A stretch of 64,000 nt of DNA from Gadus chalcogrammus (Eukaryota; Chordata; Actinopteri; Gadiformes; Gadidae): the NCBI RefSeq assembly GCF_026213295.1, contig NC_079428.1, forward strand, positions 1,879,670 through 1,943,669, read 5' to 3'. A program made the translations under genes and the position numbers. A model generated the notes under the pieces. It saw only the letters and a program-made list of their open reading frames with translations. It did no database searches and was not told the DNA's origin. Position 1 is the first letter of the stretch. Each line of letters opens with the position of its first letter. Of this stretch, positions 27,501 to 40,945 are shown in pieces.

Positions 27501-28779
27501 TTAATGGACCACGGTGGTCATTCAAAGCACCTATAGACATTGCCAGCAGCACAGGTGGTGCGCTGCCAGGACAGAAGATAAAACCTGAGGTGTGATCACA
27601 CCACGTCCATGTCAAACGAATGAGACAGGAACAGGCAGTATAATCCCTTCTCTTTTCCGCCATAGTTTTGTGACTGTAATCTCAGATTAATGTCTGGGGG
27701 TGGGGGTGTCCTCACTAGGCTATTGCACACCGAGGACATTGTCCCGACGTGTTAAGTCACGCTCGGGGCCGCAGCCTTAGATGGATTTTGTAATGAATAT
27801 TCTATCTGTCTATCTGTGATTTGCCAGCTGAGCTGTCTAAAGAGTGGCAAGCGGCCACGAGAACGGAGGACGGAGGACGGAGCTGTGTTGGGGATTCAAT
27901 CAAGACGGCGGTCGAGGAAGCATCATTTGTTAAACCGATAATACTGGGGATTGTGTTTGGTTTGCACGAATTATGACGCTAATGTCACGTTACGTTTTAA
28001 TGCTCACTAAATCTAATACGCCAGTTGCCAGATTTAAAAAATAAGAAATGGCAAAATAGAGAGAGGAATATTAACTTTTAGGAATATTAAGCCCCCTTTT
28101 CTTCTGCTGTGTTTCAGATAAAAATATTTTGATGATGCGTGAGATAAAGATTTGCCCAAGCATCCTCCGCCAGCATCCTATTTGTCTGTAGGTTTTATCG
28201 GCAACATCTGTGTCGAGCTTCTGTGCAAGGTACATTTGTGTTTGGGGTTTATATTCACCACATAAACAGGGAGGTTTGTTTACTACCTCCCCGTGCCATT
28301 TGTTACCCAGACAGCACAATGTGAGCACTGGGAAAAAAGCATCTTCATCTTTTGGTCATTTGGCTTCAGGGTGTCTGAAGGAATCCTGAATTATGCCCGA
28401 CTTGTCTTTTTATTTAAGAAATGTTTGAACTTATGATCCGACTCTGAGCTTCTTAAGGGGCTAAAGGCTGCGGTGAGTACCTCTACAGGAGTAGGAGGCC
28501 TAACACTGACTTAATGCACTCAGGGAGCAAGGCCTCATAGCCTTCTAATGTATCAGTTTTCTCCTGGCCTCTCACAACTCCAAAGATCAACCAAGAGGGA
28601 TCAGCCCCATCGATTCCTCTCCTTCCTTCTCGCTCGGCAACAATTTGGATCAATAAGGATCCCTGCATTATAAACCGCCGTGGCCCTTTTCAGCGCTGCC
28701 GCCTCTCGCAGCCACGCCATGATGTCATCGCATGTCGTCCGGCATTACCTCATGAATTATGTTGATGGGACGGACCGGC

Positions 28780-28827
28780 CAGCGCCGATCGCGCCCAGCG
28801 CCGATCACGCCCAGCGCCGATCGCGCC
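28780..28827. repeat. 16-bp GC-rich minisatellite, three copies
   Basis: Three head-to-tail copies of CAGCGCCGATCGCGCC; copy two has A for G at one position. A partial fourth copy (CAGCGCTCG) follows. It lies in a CpG-rich local setting. Confidence 0.95.
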
Positions 28828-29478
28828 CAGCGCTCGCAGGAAAAGGGCTCTCCATCTGAGAGTATATATTTAGCAACCAGTGCACGCGTGCAGACCCCGG
28901 CTTATTCATTCCCGCCCATGCTCTCTTTGCCAAGGGAATTATGGACGGATGAAAAAAAAGGAAAGAGATAATAATGTGCATCTTAAGACTATAACCGACC
29001 GTCCTCCCGTCTGAGGGGGCTTCATCAAGGCGTGGATCTGCCCCCTCGGCGCGTGCTCTGAGAGTGGATCCGTCGTCGCGCAGGGTGAGCCTGGGCCGGT
29101 CGCCTGGAAGAACGCTGAAGCCAGCAGGGGGTCTTCAGAAAAAAGTGGGGGCACGGCGTACTTCAAAGAGCCGAGGGGAGCCGAGATGATGTGCAAGCCG
29201 GCGTGATCCCAAACCACATGCAGTGACGCCGGCGAAATACCCCGGAGCAATTAATTACAGATGAATGCAAAATAAAGAACGCAAGGAATTTCAAATGGGG
29301 TGCTACCATGTGCTGTGGCGAACGTGACCTTTAACCTGGATGAAATACAACTCTGATGCGTCCGGATTGGCCAGAATAAATTCACAGTGACCTGTAATGA
29401 CAACAGTAGAAAATGACTGGAGGCAATTGTTATTGACACCGCAACCAGGTGGCCGAGAAAGTGAGATGGCCGGATAAT
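28828..29478. other. No gene seen; mixed sequence, GC-rich in part
   Basis: About 650 bp between the minisatellite and the GT repeat. The part at 28985-29180 is GC- and CpG-rich. No open frame shows a recognisable domain. Confidence 0.5.
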
Positions 29479-29620
29479 TGTGGGTGTGTGTGGGTCTGTG
29501 TGTGTGCATCGTGTGTGTGTTTGTGTGGGTATGCATGTATGTATGCATTGGCATGTGTATCCATGTACGTGTATGTGTGTGTGTATGGATGTGCTTATAT
29601 ATGTATGTGACTGTGCACCG

Positions 29621-30302
<682 letters not shown>

Positions 30303-30729
30303 TGGAATTCGGTTTCTCTCTGCCTCTGTCCCTCGCTGTCAATCTGTGTCTCTCTCCCTGTATGTCTCTCTCTCTCTCTTTCTCTCTCTTCCTCTGTCTA
30401 TGTGTCTCTACCTGTGTCCCTCTCCCTTCGTCTCTGTGTGTGTCTCTCCGTCTCTCTCTCTTCCTCTGGCTCTGTGTCTCTCTCTGTGTCTCTTTCTCTC
30501 TGTGTCTCTCTCTCGCTGTCGCTCTCTGTGTTTCTGTCTCTCTCTCTCCCTCGTTCTCTGTGTGTCTCTCTCTCCCTGTGTCTCTCTTTCGCTCTCTCGG
30601 TCTCTGTCTCTCTCTCTGTCTCTGTGTCCCTCTCTGTGTTTACGTTTCTCTCTCTCTCGAACTCCCTTTGTCTCTGCGTCTCTCTCTCCCTCCCTCTCTC
30701 TCTCTGTTTCTGTCTCTTCTCTCTCCCTG

Positions 30730-30774
<45 letters not shown>

Positions 30775-30789
30775 ATGTGTCTCTCTCTC
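30303..30789. repeat. Cryptically simple CT/TCTG-rich tract
   Basis: Nearly 490 bp of TCTCTCTGTGTCTCTCTC-like sequence with almost no purine except G and scattered A. The strand asymmetry is strong. Three overlapping open frames of 220-232 codons, rich in Ser, Leu, Cys and Val, are artefacts of this repeat. Confidence 0.95.
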
Positions 30790-31180
30790 CGGGTCATTAT
30801 TTGGCGGTGGCGTGCCGAGCGGCCTTGGGGGGGCTGTGTTTGGCGTGACACTGAGACGGAGGGGCTGTGGTCTCTCACCCTGCTCGGCGGTGTGGGTGAG
30901 TCACCCAGGCGGTCAGTGTCCGCCACAGCGAAGCGGCTGTCTCCCCCTGTTTGACGTCAGAGTCCGACATCACACACGGGGGCTAAAGTGTATTTGACTG
31001 GCGGGTAAAGGCGACGGAGGGGGTTACGTGTCCAGTTAGGGGCTTAACGTTCTTAACGATCCCCGAGATCCTCTTGTGAAAAAGCAGTTGGGTAAGCCAT
31101 TTTGGTACTGAGACAACGGCTGGGAATGAGCAGGGATATCTTTATTGAATTCAAACTTAGTATTTAGTCTATCATCTTTT

Positions 31181-31333
31181 TACCTTGTGCTTTATTGTAC
31201 CTCGCTATACTCAGTTTACCTTCTTTTAAGCTCACTGTTTTAACCTCTTCGATCTTCTTCTTACCTTGTGCGTTATTGTATCTTGCTGTACTCTGTTTAC
31301 CTTCCTTTTACCTCATTGCTTTAATATCTTTTT
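31181..31333. repeat. Two-copy tandem duplication, period 81 bp
   Basis: TACCTTGTGC-TTATTGTA begins at 31181 and again at 31262. Both copies continue through a CTGTTTACCTT-like segment and a TTTTA-rich end. Divergence is moderate. Confidence 0.85.
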
Positions 31334-33562
31334 GTCACAATGCCCTTCTAGGGATGGGCGTTGCAAATTAGCATCCACCTAAGCACTATGAAACTTGCAT
31401 TGGATAGCTGTTCTCAGTTTGTCTATGTACACTATATCGGTTCCTTTCAAATGAACCAAATATAAATAAACCATAGCAACAATATTTGTACTTTGGTCGG
31501 ATAGGCTTTTCAAATAAACTGCATTGGGGAGTTACGCCGATGTTGAATGCGTCACAGCCTCGTATAGAGCCTATTGGATATCTAATATAGTCGAGAAGAG
31601 AACCATAGGTGACATGAAGAATCTAAAGTTTTGTGTAGTGGAAGTGGTAGTTGTTGGCTGCGATGAAACACCGCAGAGATCTTTGCAGTCGTAAACATTG
31701 ATTCGGTTCGGTCGTGCCTACATTTGTTGCCTTTGACTTGACAGAGGAGGCTTCCTATTTACATTTTCTCACTTGCCATCTGTTAGGGCCGCATCGTATG
31801 GAGCTTTTCCATTATGCTGATTTACAGTTGCTCCGCCCGTCCCGTGGCGTGCGCGCGTCCTCCCGTGGTCTTCATTTCATCATCGTAATCCGCTGTGTTG
31901 TTTTGATCGGCGACTGGGAAAATAAACCATCCGGAAAATAAGTCATATCCGCCAAAGATCCCACACGACAGAGCCTCCACACAGAAGCAGTGTGTGTGCT
32001 CGTCGTCATGCGGTCGGGGGGAAGGAAGGAAGGGCGGCCTGTTATTCTACGCCATCCATCCATCCAACGCCCCCTTGCTTGGCTAAGTGTACCTCCAGCA
32101 CAATGCGGAGTATTACCGTGTGCTTTTCACAGCGTTGACCAGGGTACGTATTAACAGCCTAGCCTCGTTGGCGCGTCACCATGATGACTGGATATAGGCC
32201 GTTTATTCCGGTTCGTGATCCACAGCTGTGTGAGTAACACGCCCACCGCGGCTGACCCCCCCCCGCGACACCCTTTTAACTTTTCTTTTTGTTATAAAAA
32301 AAAATAAAAGAAAAAAGAATAATCTCTCGAAAATTGTAATTTACATATTCATAAGGATGGTTTTTCTTGTACCCTGCCATCAGTATCCGAAGATCACGCT
32401 ATATTCCGCTGTGGATTTTTGGCAATTATCTCTCGTCGTCACCTCTCCGTGTCCAAAGTAATTTCTCGTGATGTTGAGAGGCGCTCGCCACCCCAACGCT
32501 GCTTAGGAGGCCAGAAGAGGATCCAAACTGATTAGATCACCCAGAAGCCAACGCTATCTCAGCAATAGAATAACCAAACAGCCAGCATTACCCACCACGT
32601 TTGCATTATTATGCCAGGGCTGTACTATAAATGAATATAAAGAAATGCCTGTCTCGCTGTAGCCTCATGCAAAGCCTGGCCCACATGAAAGAGAGTCCAA
32701 TAAATCTTCACAGAGGGCGTATCTCTTTAGGAAACACTTTTGATGTTCAAGGGGCTCTTTTCGTCCAAAATATCTACCCTCTGGTGAGTCTCTCTCTCAA
32801 GCTGTAATGATCGGGCTAGGGTTAGCTCTCATCGCTGCGAGGTTAAGCGCCATTGGCCAGGACTCTGCCAGCAAGTGGCCTATTGTTTTCCAGGACCACC
32901 GTGACCACGACGACCACGGCCATCGCCATATGGACCAATGAGCATCCGGTCGTGGAGCAAGTGCCAACCGCCCATGAAGTCATCTAATTGGATTACTCCT
33001 TTGAGATGAGATCATTGCCAGTCGCTGTGCAAGCAACACATTTGTATTCATTTCGGCGCATTTTCCCAGTTTAATTAAACGGTCACCCAGCTTTATTTAA
33101 CAATTACGGACAAATTAAGTCAAATTTGGTTTCGCCGCGGCGGGCAACAGAGTTAAAAACGTCACGGCTCTCCAACGCGCGGCCTGTCCCTTTCAAGGGT
33201 ACGAGCGCCGTTTATTTAAATATACCCTGGCATAGCGCGGAGCGGCGAGTGACAGCCCTCGGCGATGGGACACCGGCACAAACGCCCTCGCCGGCGCAGC
33301 AACATGGCGTTCCCTCGGGGGGGGGAAGGGGCCTCAGAATAAACGAAGCCATGTATCACGCAGCCAATCAGCGCATACCAGCCCACGGTGGGACGCAGGT
33401 GCTGGATGTATTCCCCCAGTAATCCCGGTTCTGAATGAGACTGCTCCACTGAGGGTTTCCACTGTGCCCGGCCTCAGTATATTACCAGTAGGCCATAAAT
33501 CACAGCCGCACTTATATAAGCCGTGTGAATATCAATAACCGTACACTCCGGTAACAGAGAGA

Positions 33563-33580
33563 CCCCCCCCCCCCCCCCCC
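33563..33580. repeat. C18 homopolymer
   Basis: Eighteen consecutive C between GAGAGA and GGCCC. Confidence 0.95.
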
Positions 33581-33795
33581 GGCCCTCCCTCCTCACAGCA
33601 GCCACATCCCCGGCCCCGGCGCTGTCTCACATATTCAAAATGTCCTGTTTACACGAGGAGGGGAGGGAAATAATAAGGCCAGTGCCGGTGTCACAAATAT
33701 GTTGCCCTTATCAACCGGGTACCCTCCATTCTTTCTCCTTCTTCTTTATTTTCTCCGGAGTTCGGTTCTTTTGTCCTTCCTTCCGGTGCTCCGTT

Positions 33796-33797
<2 letters not shown>

Positions 33798-33829
<32 letters not shown>
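33798..33829. repeat. (TA)16 microsatellite
   Basis: Thirty-two bp of pure alternating TA. Confidence 0.97.
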
Positions 33830-33833
<4 letters not shown>

Positions 33834-34074
33834 TGCTTGTTTACCGACTGCAGACATCTTGCTACCGGCCTGTATTGACAAATCTGATGAATTTTTCATT
33901 TCTTTCTCTCTCCGTTTCGCTCCCTCTTTCTTTCTCTGTGCCTCCTTCCTCTTCTCCCCATGTAGAACATAGGATTAGGGAACTGGTCAGTGTTTTTCTC
34001 AACGGGAGCGGGAACCCATTCCAGCGTTCCCTTCCTATTGGCTTCTACATGTTGTTTTTGTTAATCCTCTCTCC

Positions 34075-34212
34075 CTCACTCACTCACTCACTCACTCACT
34101 CACTCACTCACTCACTCACTCAATCACTCACTCACTCACTCACTCACTCACTCACTCACTCACTCACTCACTCACTCACTCACTCACTCACTCACTCACT
34201 CACTCACTCACT
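34075..34212. repeat. (CTCA)34 tetranucleotide microsatellite
   Basis: About 138 bp of CTCA units with one visible interruption (CAATCA near 34121). It passes directly into a CT-rich block. The 268-codon open frame across 33833-34639 reads as Thr-His-Ser-Leu repeats here and is not a gene. Confidence 0.97.
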
Positions 34213-34311
34213 CTCTCTCACTCCTTGTCTATCTCCCTCCCTCCCACTCTCACTCTCTCTCTATCCCGCTCCCCCCTCTCTCTCTCTCTTTGTCCTTCTG
34301 TCTGCCTATCC

Positions 34312-34378
<67 letters not shown>

Positions 34379-34550
34379 CTCTCTCTCTCTCTATCCCGCT
34401 CCTCTATCCCGCTCTCCTCTCTCTTCTCTCTCTCTCTTTCTCCTCACCTTCACTCACCCACTCACCACCCACTCTCACTCTCACTTTGGTCTCTGTCTCT
34501 CTCTCTCACTCACTCTCTCTCTCTCTCGCTCTCTCTCCCTCCTCTCTCGT
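34213..34550. repeat. CT-rich compound repeat
   Basis: A CT-rich tract with a pure (CT)n core at about 34313-34368 and repeated TATCCCGCTC segments near 34261, 34391 and 34405. It is almost free of purines on the + strand. Confidence 0.95.
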
Positions 34551-35169
<619 letters not shown>

Positions 35170-35370
35170 TCTAAGTGTGTACGTGTATGTAAGTGTGTGT
35201 GTATGTATGTGCATGTTTGTGTGTGTGTGTGCCTGTGAACCTGTGTGTCTGCATGTTTCATGCATTTTCAGAAACAGGGTGCATGTCTGTGTGGTGTTGG
35301 CAGTAGTTGGAGGGGGCTGCTTTAGCCGAACACTACAGTAGACAATGCACATCCTAGACAGGCCAATACC

Positions 35371-35390
35371 GCAGTCTTCCAGAAGACTGC
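35371..35390. repeat. 20-bp near-palindrome
   Basis: GCAGTCTTC and GAAGACTGC flank a CA spacer, giving a perfect 9-bp inverted repeat. Chance occurrence is plausible. Confidence 0.8.
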
Positions 35391-36328
35391 AGAAGGTAAT
35401 TAGGATTTAGGCCAGCCTTTGGATCATGAAGCAGGCAGGAGCCTCCGGTGAATCCTTGATAGGTCCAGGCCAAGACCCCGAACACAGTCAACAGAGTCAG
35501 GTGTAGTGAACTAAACCCTAGGAAGACCCCTTCCTGGGTGGATGGCTCTCTTTATTTCTCAGTCTAATAGCCGGCACTCAAGTCCAAAGCAACTTCCTGT
35601 AGCAATCATAATGGTAGCGGTTGGGAGGATCTTACAGAAGGATGTCGCTGCAGACGTTGTGGGTTGAACCCAGACGCTCTCCGCCGAGGGTCAAGGAACC
35701 CAACAAACACACTCTTCGGCCCAGTGCTTCATCGTTGACCTGGCCAGCTGAGGCCACACTTTGAACAACACCGAGACTGCAAAGTTTCACTTTTGGCCAA
35801 GTGCACAGCTACGGAAAAAACACAGCATTACCCAACTCTGCCATGTGGCCCCAACACGAACACCATCAATTCACTGTGTAAGAAACTGTTTTATGCACAC
35901 AAATTCTGTGTGCATAAGCAGAGTGCTGCCGTGGAACCTTTTTAATGTTGGAAGTCTCTCTTTGCTGTGGGAATGAGGGGTTTTCTTTGTTCGTCAGGAG
36001 ACCCCTATACTCGGCCAACACACTGGCAGCCTACATTCCCCCATGCGCGGGTACGCTACACTGGCTGTCCCTGTGACGAGCCTCAAGCTTAGCTCCGGTC
36101 CCCGGACTCCCTCTGTTTGAACATGTGTGTCTGTGTGTGTGTCTGTGTGTGTGTGTGTGTGTCTATAAGAGTGTGTTTTAAAGAGGATGAGAGACACGCA
36201 TTAGTGTGAGCAAGGTGATATTTTATCGCAGTATAGTGACCATTTAATCATTCTTCAGTGCATGGGGAGAGAGCGAGATTAAGACAGATGATGCAAATTA
36301 GCAAACGGCTGAGGGATTGAGTCTATCA

Positions 36329-36347
36329 CCCCCCCCCCCCCCCCCCC
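36329..36347. repeat. C19 homopolymer
   Basis: Nineteen consecutive C, followed by AAAAGTGGG. Confidence 0.95.
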
Positions 36348-37002
36348 AAAAGTGGGTGGATGAGGGCGGAGGTGATGGTTTTGGGAGGGAGGAAGGGGGG
36401 TGGGGAGTAGAACCGAACAGAACATCACTGATCGGTCCAGGAGGGGGTTGGCGTTGGTGGCAGTGGGGAGGCATGGGTTGGTGGGCGACAGACTGAGACC
36501 CCCCCACCGCCACATCTGGCGATGGCAGATCATAGAGATGAAGACATGGGCGAGGGAGAGGAGGCGGAGTGAGGAGAGAGAGGGGAGAGAGTCGTTAATA
36601 GACTCCTCTAGACGAACGGTGGGTCGGAGGGAGTGAGGGAGTGAGTGTTGGTCCCACTAGCTCACTCTCCTCCCATCAAGGCTGTGGTTCTTTGATGAGG
36701 CCAGTTGAGGCTCGAGCTTAGCTCCGGGAGACGTCGTCCCGTGTTGAGGACCTTTCTGAGGGGCTAGTTAAGAGTGTGAATTAATGACGTTTTTGCGCCG
36801 CGAGATCTTTCCGAATCTCGAGAGTGCTGAAAGCCGAGACCGTCCCATGAGCTAATGACGCCCTGGTAGTCTTTGATGCGGATGAATAAGATGAGTAAAC
36901 GGCGTCCGCGCACGATGCCAACATTTTCTGTCACTTTTCTGTGTGTTTACAATGAGATCTTTGTACATCGGATTCCTTCTTCCCTCTTCCCTATCGTCGC
37001 CA

Positions 37003-37019
37003 CCCCCCCCCCCCCCCCC
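37003..37019. repeat. C17 homopolymer
   Basis: Seventeen consecutive C, followed by TCCTTCTTCC. Confidence 0.95.
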
Positions 37020-37859
37020 TCCTTCTTCCTGTGTTGCCATAGCAACAGCCGTTGAGGATTTGGGTGAAAAGGCTTCCTTTTTTTGTAACACTTTATAGTT
37101 TTCTCCTTCACGGACGGGGGCCGTTGCCGCCGCTAACTCAATAAACACGACAATATCGATTACTTTGATGCATTTTCCCAATTCTCCCAAGGTCCGGTTG
37201 AGTTTAAAGGACATTCCCACCCCGAGTGTGTCCTTTGTGCTGTATACCCAACGTGTTTTGTTTTCTGTGTCCTCACTCCCACAACCGGACGCTAACATAC
37301 ACAAACAGTTTAACAAAAAAGCCACTGCAGCTTTTCAATGTATTTCATATCCCTATCAAGTGCTGTTGGAGGCTCTGTTAAAGGAAAGGCGAACGCGTTG
37401 TGTGAATAACCCAGCGTGTCCACAAGCCCCAACTCCGGAGCTTCTGTTCCAGCGGAAGCTGCCCCAGCGAGCGCCGCGGAGGTGACTGCCAAATGACTCG
37501 CTGTACCGAACATGTTCTCGCTGTGCGCCGGGCGGGACGCTGTGCTTATGTCAAGCTCCACAAATCAGGGCGGGATCACGTACTATAAGAGAGCAGCGCT
37601 GAAAAACACATCCTGTCGCCCTCGCCACTCAACCCAGGGCCAACGTTGTTGTCCCTTTTAAAAGACATGCTATCCTTCTATTCTACACATTGTTGTTATT
37701 GTGGTTTTCCTCTTGTGGCAAGGCAATCGTTGGCGAGGTGCTGCGGCTTGCGCTATCAAGCGCTTGTCTACTTTGATTCATAAGTGGCACCTTGCATCTT
37801 TTGCCGGAAGAGAAAAATGTTACTTAACGCGCGCAGTCTGCTGAATGATCTTGCAGCCT

Positions 37860-37861
<2 letters not shown>

Positions 37862-37892
<31 letters not shown>

Positions 37893-37893
37893 T

Positions 37894-37957
<64 letters not shown>

Positions 37958-37964
37958 TGTGTGT

Positions 37965-38000
<36 letters not shown>
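37862..38000. repeat. Compound (GT)n microsatellite
   Basis: About 139 bp of GT with a CTGATT interruption near 37891 and short GGT/GGG interruptions near 37950-37966. Confidence 0.96.
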
Positions 38001-38001
<1 letters not shown>

Positions 38002-38394
38002 GTAGGGCGGGGGGGCGTAACAGTACGTCCCCCTATTAGGTTTCATCATGTAATCCGTCTTCTGGCTAATTAGCCACGCAGGGTGAGAAGGCGACGAGGA
38101 GGCAGAGTGGGGGCTTATGCGCGCAGCATTAGCCACAGATAACATTTCACGGTTAGCGTGTTTAGCTAGCGTGCAGTCATTAGGCAGGGACTAGGCTGAG
38201 CGACACGATGGCACTGGTAAGGCACACACACATTGATAGACACACGATGGCACATACAGTCTGTGTTCTGTTGTGTGGTGTGTGTGGTGTTGTGTCCACA
38301 CGTCATACAATTACACTCTAGTGTTGTTCTGTCTTGTATCCCTCGACAGGGTAATAGTCCCTGTTCTACTCACGCTATCTCTCCTGCTCTCTTT

Positions 38395-38395
<1 letters not shown>

Positions 38396-38452
<57 letters not shown>
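38396..38452. repeat. (CT)28 microsatellite
   Basis: Pure CT for about 57 bp within a pyrimidine-rich stretch. Confidence 0.97.
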
Positions 38453-38456
<4 letters not shown>

Positions 38457-38962
38457 TCTCTCACCTCCTGTATTATAGTGGTACAGTGAAGTGTTCAAAT
38501 TTCCCGGAAGGAATCTCAAGTGGAGCGAATGACGATGTGTCGGCTGCGGCGGCGGCACACGATGACTTCCTTAACAAAGAAGCTCCCAGCATTTCTTCCT
38601 TTCTCTTTTTTCCTCCACCATTCATTGCTCTGGCCCGTCCCCAGACCACAGGGGGGGCGAGCATCAGTGCGGAGGAAATAGCTTAATTACACCGTGCTTG
38701 AGCTTGAATAATGCTCACACGGAAACTCCACGGACCAAGCAACAACAATTGATGTGCGCGCAGGGAATTATCGGAGGTTGTGTGCACGCGCGTTAACACG
38801 CGTCACACAATACCACTGTGTTTGTTGTCAATTCGTCCTCTTGGTGTGTTTGTGTGTATGTGTGTGAGCGTGTGTGTTTGTTTGTGTGTGTGTGTGTGTA
38901 TCTGTGTGTGTGTGTGGGTGTGTCTGTGTGAGTGATTGTTGTGTATGTGAGAGCGTGTTTTG

Positions 38963-38966
<4 letters not shown>

Positions 38967-39054
<88 letters not shown>
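38967..39054. repeat. (GT)44 microsatellite
   Basis: Pure GT, preceded by degenerate GTGTGT/ATGT sequence from about 38840. Confidence 0.97.
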
Positions 39055-39057
<3 letters not shown>

Positions 39058-39418
39058 GGGGGTTGGCTTTGCTCTAACCAACTGCCGGTGTCCTCCATTT
39101 TGGCTCTATTAGTGCTGCACATCACTGTTCTCCTTTAGTCACAAGCCCTTTATGAACCGTGCGTGTGTGTCTGTGTGTGTGTGTGTATACCTGTGCACAG
39201 ATGTATGTCTGTGAGTGCATTTTCATGAGTGTGCGCTCCTTCATCCTGAAGCGGGAGGGACGGGGGGGAGGCTGTCGGGGCTCGGGGGAGGCGTGAGAGA
39301 GAGAGGGGTCGTTAATCAAGACAGGCAGGAGCGACAGCCCCGCGTTCCCAGGATGCCTCTGGAGCTGAACCCCCCCCCCCCCATTCCACCAGCATACACC
39401 CACCCACCTCCTCGCCCT

Positions 39419-39419
<1 letters not shown>

Positions 39420-39481
<62 letters not shown>

Positions 39482-39560
39482 TCTCTCTCTCTCTCTCTCT
39501 CTCTCATCCCATTCTCTCTCTCCCTCCCTCCCTCCCTCTCTCTCCCCCGTCCTCTCTCTC
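39420..39560. repeat. CT-rich compound repeat
   Basis: Two (CT)n blocks (about 39421-39476 and 39482-39506) joined by ATCCTT, then CCCT-rich sequence. The open frames here are artefacts. Confidence 0.95.
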
Positions 39561-40667
39561 CATCGTCCTGTTTCCTCCCTCTATGATTGGAGCTCCAATT
39601 AACAGGGCTGCCTCCTCTCAGACTCAGCGGTGGACGCTGGGGCGGCCAACCTTTTGTTCCCTGGCCTCGAATCACACTCCGTAAAAGACAAAAACATCCA
39701 CACCGCGGCAGGTACGGTGCACACCACGTACAAAATAAAAGTTCCCGGCATATACAGTATACGTTTCTCTCGTACTTTGCGGACTGCGTGTGCCACTGAA
39801 CCCCTAAAAAGACGTAACCGCTCAACTTCTTTTCCACCGCGGTCATAACTTTAGTTGGGCGAACGATTAGGAATGAGGACGTGAAAAAACGATGATAAAA
39901 TCCCATTCACCGCTTGGTTATGTAAACGGTAGATAGTAGGCTCCGGTGTCACTTCTCCTCAGTCCCATAACGGGGGGGGTTGTTGTGCGGGAGAGCCGGC
40001 GTTTCCCCTGCATTGTCTCCATCCGCACAGCAAATTGATTTAGAGAGGAATACGTTCTCGAGGGTCGGTGGGAGTGGGAGGGTTGGTTTATTGTCTTTCC
40101 AAACACACGCATCATTTCGGATGATTTTGAAACAAAAGCAAATCGCTGCAGTGCAAACACGTGGCACGGTGCAAAGTTGAGTTGGAAATGATAACTTTGT
40201 GAACTGTAGCTGGGGCGTTTGGATCATAATGGGAGAACTGTAGGTTAGAATGTGATTATGAAGCAGAATGGGAAAAAAGATAAAACAATCTGGAGAGGAA
40301 CGACCCAAAATGGAAGTAGAACAACACTGATGACTATATACTCTGCTTGACTTCCGACAGGAAATAAAGGGACGACAATTAGACGAGCGTGACAAAGACG
40401 AACGACGAGTGGCCGCTTATTTCTTGGCTAACGATGATGCTATCGCTAACGATGACTTCTATTTTATTTCTTTATTTCCACCCCCCCCCCCCACACTATT
40501 AGTTACACCCCCCCACCCCCCACCGACGGGTGTGTCTCACAAACAATCCCAGCCCCGTTTGGAGATGTATTCCTGGCAGCGCTACACCTGGGCCCTCTGT
40601 GCAGCGGAAGCATTTCTTCAAGCATTATGTGTGGTGCCCGCGCTGCCCACGCACAAGTTTAGAGTGC

Positions 40668-40669
<2 letters not shown>
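39561..40669. other. No gene seen
   Basis: About 1.1 kb of mixed sequence between two CT repeats, with a C run near 40482-40491. The 245-codon open frame starting at 40409 spans C-rich, CT-repeat and ATGT-repeat sequence and has no recognisable domain. Confidence 0.5.

Positions 40670-40723
<54 letters not shown>
40670..40723. repeat. (CT)27 microsatellite
   Basis: Pure CT for about 54 bp. A degenerate ATGT/ATAC tract follows at about 40840-40945. Confidence 0.97.
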
Positions 40724-40726
<3 letters not shown>

Positions 40727-40945
40727 TCTTTCTCCAACTCTCTCTCTTACTCTCAAACTCTGTCTATATTTCACGCCCACCTAGCTCAGCAGTCCCAGAC
40801 TTTGTTAAGCCTCCTACTTATTCAGACACTCGCACATATATACTGTACATACATATATACATTTACATATATATGTATACATATATGTGTGTATGTATGT
40901 ATATATGTATGTGAATGTAAATGGATTTGTGTGTGTGTATATGTA

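Larger units (their letters stand above)
20961..28779. other. No gene seen; candidate noncoding regulatory sequence
   Basis: About 7.8 kb with few microsatellites and no supportable exon. An AT-rich patch lies at 21040-21095 and a C22 run at 24490-24511. Several 150-400-bp stretches of balanced composition carry clustered homeodomain-type ATTA/TAAT motifs, which is the texture of noncoding elements near developmental genes. This is an impression from texture only. Confidence 0.4.
30790..33797. other. No gene seen; mixed sequence with CpG-rich patches
   Basis: About 3 kb with a two-copy tandem duplication at 31181-31333, CpG-rich sequence at about 33130-33330 and a C18 run (33563-33580). The stretch 32560-32720 is motif-rich and repeat-free, like a noncoding regulatory element, but this is untested. 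Confidence 0.45.
35391..37861. other. No gene seen; two long C runs
   Basis: About 2.5 kb of mixed sequence. It includes a (GT)n stretch at 36124-36165, C19 (36329-36347), a purine-rich GAGGGAG block (36360-36640) and C17 (37003-37019). No exon was recognised. Confidence 0.5.

Noticed and set aside
28780..28827. Direct repeats as a CRISPR-like array
   Set aside because: Units are contiguous with no spacers and the DNA is vertebrate; it is a minisatellite.
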